From Leptospira vanthielii serovar Holland str. Waz Holland = ATCC 700522 (GTDB taxonomy: Bacteria > Spirochaetota > Leptospiria > Leptospirales > Leptospiraceae): a DNA stretch of 64,000 nucleotides. The notes beneath the pieces were generated by a model. It saw only the letters and a list, made by a program, of their open reading frames with translations. It did not search any database and was not told where the DNA came from. Each line of letters starts with the position of its first letter. The first letter of the stretch is position 1. Both the position numbers and the translations under genes were made by a program. The DNA is taken from assembly GCF_000332455.1 (NCBI RefSeq), contig NZ_AOGY02000072.1, positions 79,501 through 143,500 of the forward strand, read 5' to 3'. Positions 61,764-64,000 of this stretch are shown here, in pieces.

Positions 61764-62960
61764 TCAGTAAATTTTGTCTGCGTCGTAAAAAAAAGAAACT
61801 CCTGGCATAATATAAAACTCTGTCACTGTATGTTTAACCGAGGCAGACATTTCCGAAAATCCAATATATACACTTCTAGAGGAATAATCGCTTCTTGGAA
61901 CACCTCCGAGCGTATCACCCAAATACGTATCGTAACTACGTTTGATATCTTGGCGGATCATTCCAATGTCCAAGGTAAAACGACAATATTGAAAGGAAGA
62001 TTCGATATTAAGAATCGTTCCTTTGTCTCTTACTTTTCCGCCATAAGCTGGAAGGACTCCTGTTAAATTTGAACTCCCATCGCTAAAAACTTCTTGGATG
62101 ATCTGAGAACCTAACACCGAAAAGTTTCCTTTTCTATCCAACAATTCCAAACGAGCACGAAGTTCCCACCAATCCTTTAGTTTAAATTTGGCAAAGATAC
62201 CAGGTAAAATTCCTTTCATAGAATACTCTGCATTGGCATCTCCTCCAATGGACCAAGTGGCTTTATTAGGAACGGCCGATTCTGGTCTACTTGTAGAATA
62301 AGAACCATAAGAGATATTATTTCGTTCCGTATAACGGTGAAAGTTGATAGATGGTCCAATCATAAAAATCTTAGAAACAGGATGTGTATAAGAAAAACGA
62401 AGATGTTGGCTCACACCTTCAAATCGTAACAATCGGTTTCCCTCAAAAGCGCTGGCCCAATAGGTATCGGTTCTAGGGGAAAAAAAGTTATTGGATGCTG
62501 GAAGATCTCGGCTATAAACACCGAGGGACGTATCTTCCGCCAACTGAACTTCAAATTTATTTTTGTATCCGTAACGAATGTCCCAAAACTGAGAATTGAG
62601 TCCCAACTCTTTGGCTGGTTTGTATGGGACAGAAAGTGGAGTTCCAGGTTCTGTGAATTGACGGAAAAGGGAATTTTGAAACCAAGCAGGCCCCGTTTCA
62701 TTGAGGATTGCAGGAGATAATTTTCCAATACCCCAACCAGTTCGAAGCATAACTCTATGTTCATACACCTGATTAAAAATATCCATTCGAGTTTGGTTAT
62801 TTTCTCTATCTTCTAATGGGACAGAAGAATTTGTATTTGCATCTGTGCTTCCCGTTTTAGATTCCTCTGACCGCAAAGGTATTACTGCAAAGACAAATAA
62901 CATAGAGATTAGAACTGAATAAAATTTTAATGAAATCAATTTTGAAAATTTAATAAACAA
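61764..62960 (-). CDS. Exported beta-rich protein, probable outer-membrane barrel
   Basis: A 398-residue protein with a signal peptide (residues about 8-31) and an Asn/Ser-rich linker. The rest alternates hydrophobic and polar residues with regular aromatic-ended strands (KNKFEVQLAEDTSLGVYS, SYTHPVSKIFMIGPSINFH, GIFAKFKLKDWWELRARLE) and ends in a strand (FYIMPGVSFFYDADKIY), the look of a beta-barrel outer-membrane protein. No family is named. It is translated from an ATG that overlaps the 3' end of the OmpA-family gene by 11 bp, so the two are co-transcribed. Confidence 0.75.
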   Translation of the reverse strand: MFIKFSKLISLKFYSVLISMLFVFAVIPLRSEESKTGSTDANTNSSVPLEDRENNQTRMDIFNQVYEHRVMLRTGWGIGKLSPAILNETGPAWFQNSLFRQFTEPGTPLSVPYKPAKELGLNSQFWDIRYGYKNKFEVQLAEDTSLGVYSRDLPASNNFFSPRTDTYWASAFEGNRLLRFEGVSQHLRFSYTHPVSKIFMIGPSINFHRYTERNNISYGSYSTSRPESAVPNKATWSIGGDANAEYSMKGILPGIFAKFKLKDWWELRARLELLDRKGNFSVLGSQIIQEVFSDGSSNLTGVLPAYGGKVRDKGTILNIESSFQYCRFTLDIGMIRQDIKRSYDTYLGDTLGGVPRSDYSSRSVYIGFSEMSASVKHTVTEFYIMPGVSFFYDADKIY

Positions 62961-63654
62961 TGCGAACCGTCCCTACATAAATTTCAGTTCTACGGTTTTT
63001 CTTTTCCGCAAGCATTGTATCGACTATTTTGTGTAAATCAGCGAAACCATCCACTTCCTTAAAACGTGCTTCAACAATTCTGTGAATTAGTTTTAATTCA
63101 AGTTTTACGGATTGAGAACGTTCCTTACTTAACTTAAGGTTCATTGAGAATGCACCCACACTATCTGTGTGTCCACCAATACGACAATTGGTTTCAGGGT
63201 ATGCTTCCATAGCGTCGCCAACTTTGGCGATGAGTTCTTTAGCTTTAGGAGTGAGGGTGGACTTTCCTGATGGGAAGGCGACGTCGCCATCAATGACAAT
63301 CAGTAGTTCTCTAAGACGTTTTTCATCATCTTCAATTCGTTTGAGTTCAACCCCTTTTCCGACAAGGCTACCTCCCACTTCTTCAAATGGTGTTCCGGTA
63401 TGTTCGAAATCACTACGGAGTCCTTTGTATAATTTCTCCAAATATTCGGAAGTTCCCATTTTATCCAAAGAACCTTCGGGTAAACTTCCTAAGTGGTCAC
63501 CAGCTTTATCCTCTTTAGGGGTGACGCAACCGCAAAACTTTTGAAAGGCTACCGACTCTGCCCATTCTGGTTTTCCTGTTGTATTACAACTTACAACAGT
63601 TAACATGAGTAAGATCGAATTTAAAACATTGTAGGAATAATTTTTTTTAAGCAT
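62950..63654 (-). CDS. OmpA-family lipoprotein
   Basis: A 234-residue protein starting at the ATG at 63654, with AAGGA upstream; an ATG at 63696 would add 14 residues. The signal ends LMLTVVSC (lipobox Cys22). The C-terminal half is an OmpA/MotB peptidoglycan-binding domain: VAFPSGKSTLTPKAKELI, IGGHTDSVGAFSMNLKLSKERSQSV and the C-terminal NRRTEIYVG, with the Asp and Arg that bind meso-DAP in their usual places. It links the outer membrane to the cell wall. It overlaps the downstream beta-barrel gene by 11 bp; the pair is an envelope-assembly unit. Confidence 0.87.
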   Translation of the reverse strand: MLKKNYSYNVLNSILLMLTVVSCNTTGKPEWAESVAFQKFCGCVTPKEDKAGDHLGSLPEGSLDKMGTSEYLEKLYKGLRSDFEHTGTPFEEVGGSLVGKGVELKRIEDDEKRLRELLIVIDGDVAFPSGKSTLTPKAKELIAKVGDAMEAYPETNCRIGGHTDSVGAFSMNLKLSKERSQSVKLELKLIHRIVEARFKEVDGFADLHKIVDTMLAEKKNRRTEIYVGTVRIVY

Positions 63655-63954
63655 AAGGTGACAATCCTTATCTTTGGAACCAATCAATGAAATCAATTGT
63701 TAAATTACAGAAAGCAAAATTAACACCATTAAGATGGTGAACCAATCTTCATAACATGAAGTTGACACATACATTAGGAGAACACACTAGGGACACTCCT
63801 CAGATTCCGCTACAACCTGCCTATTTTTTCACCACCAACTAACTTCTGTATTAAGATATCTTTCGAAATTCATGAAACTTCGGATTTTCGTTGCTCCTAC
63901 TAGATAAAAAGAAAGATTTGGACTAGCTGAAACATTGGTGACTAAAAACTATTT
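63655..63954. other. Intergenic region upstream of the OmpA-family gene
   Basis: No coding sequence is evident in these 300 bp. A weak hairpin CACCAT/ATGGTG (63724-63739) and a TTGACA at about 63764 are present; neither is convincing as a regulatory site by itself. The stretch holds the divergent 5' ends of the OmpA-family gene and of a short plus-strand ORF that starts at 63955. Confidence 0.45.
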
Positions 63955-64000
63955 ATGAACTTTTATCAATACATCCGATCCCTTCCCTTAGTTCTTTTTT
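63955..64000 (+). CDS. Possible start of a further gene (partial)
   Basis: An ATG at 63955 opens a frame reading MNFYQYIRSLPLVLF to the end of the window. It looks like the start of a signal peptide or membrane protein. No ribosome-binding site is visible and the gene is cut by the window edge, so this is only a candidate. Confidence 0.35.
   Translation, partial: MNFYQYIRSLPLVLF

Noticed and set aside
63762..63790. TTGACA near 63764 as a promoter for the ORF at 63955.
   Set aside because: No matching -10 hexamer at 16-18 bp and the distance to the ATG is large.
1..64000. CRISPR array, insertion sequence or prophage.
   Set aside because: No spaced direct-repeat array, transposase, integrase or phage structural gene was recognised anywhere in the window.

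Overview
The window looks like a chromosomal segment of a Leptospira, most likely from the saprophytic (L. biflexa-like) clade. The support is low GC with A/T-rich wobble positions, a very high density of lipoproteins with relaxed spirochaetal lipoboxes, tightly overlapping genes, and families I associate with Leptospira (a giant secreted protein resembling the family annotated as TIGR04388, FecR/DUF4384 exported proteins, LPS-type glycosyltransferases, B1 metallo-beta-lactamase-like protein). The genus call is from pattern recognition; no search was run.

Layout. 1-7.7 kb: end of an SppA-type peptidase, an MBOAT acyltransferase, two small exported proteins, a class A penicillin-binding protein with an MBL-fold hydrolase, and a rhomboid protease. 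7.7-10.6 kb: lipoate ligase lplA overlapping glyA, then an NRDE protein. 10.7-20.6 kb: surface-glycan and signalling genes (DUF4254, GT9, exported protein, membrane protein, GT4, O-antigen-ligase-like protein, GH5 endoglycosylceramidase-like enzyme overlapping a class III cyclase). 20.6-20.86 kb is a strongly structured, comparatively GC-rich convergent intergenic region.

20.86-39.1 kb is the most striking part: ten genes on the minus strand, all overlapping or 24 bp apart, reading TolC-like protein, Ig-like (Big_5) lipoprotein, two lipoproteins, a polytopic membrane protein, an HlyD-type adaptor, two RND-type permeases (the second degenerate), a 1966-residue exported protein and a final lipoprotein that overlaps its 3' end. 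I read this as a tripartite RND/TolC export machine encoded with a giant client. The C-terminus of the client may be a cysteine-hydrolase domain and the last lipoprotein may be its immunity or anchor protein; that part is inference.

39.1-43.4 kb: FecR and DUF4384 exported proteins, a small lipoprotein, an exported protein and a PHP-domain hydrolase. 43.5-54.3 kb: ArnT-like glycosyltransferase, DCC-family protein, M3 oligopeptidase, SCO1 and PCuAC copper proteins, alpha/beta hydrolase, a hybrid sensor kinase with a degenerate ATPase domain, tatA-tatC with a PP2C/SpoIIE-like degenerate protein, and a B1-type metallo-beta-lactamase homologue. 54.4-57.8 kb: tRNA-Gly, tig, clpP, clpX with an intrinsic terminator.

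57.8-64 kb: a long gene-poor stretch, a lipoprotein with a clear terminator, another lipoprotein, and a compact three-ORF cassette (22, 56 and 197 codons) joined by TAATG and TAGTG stop-start overlaps. Its last product looks like an ADP-ribosyltransferase-fold toxin. The window ends with an SGNH esterase, a beta-barrel-like exported protein and an OmpA-family lipoprotein.

At six convergent gene pairs the 3' ends overlap by 4-41 bp, leaving no room for conventional terminators.
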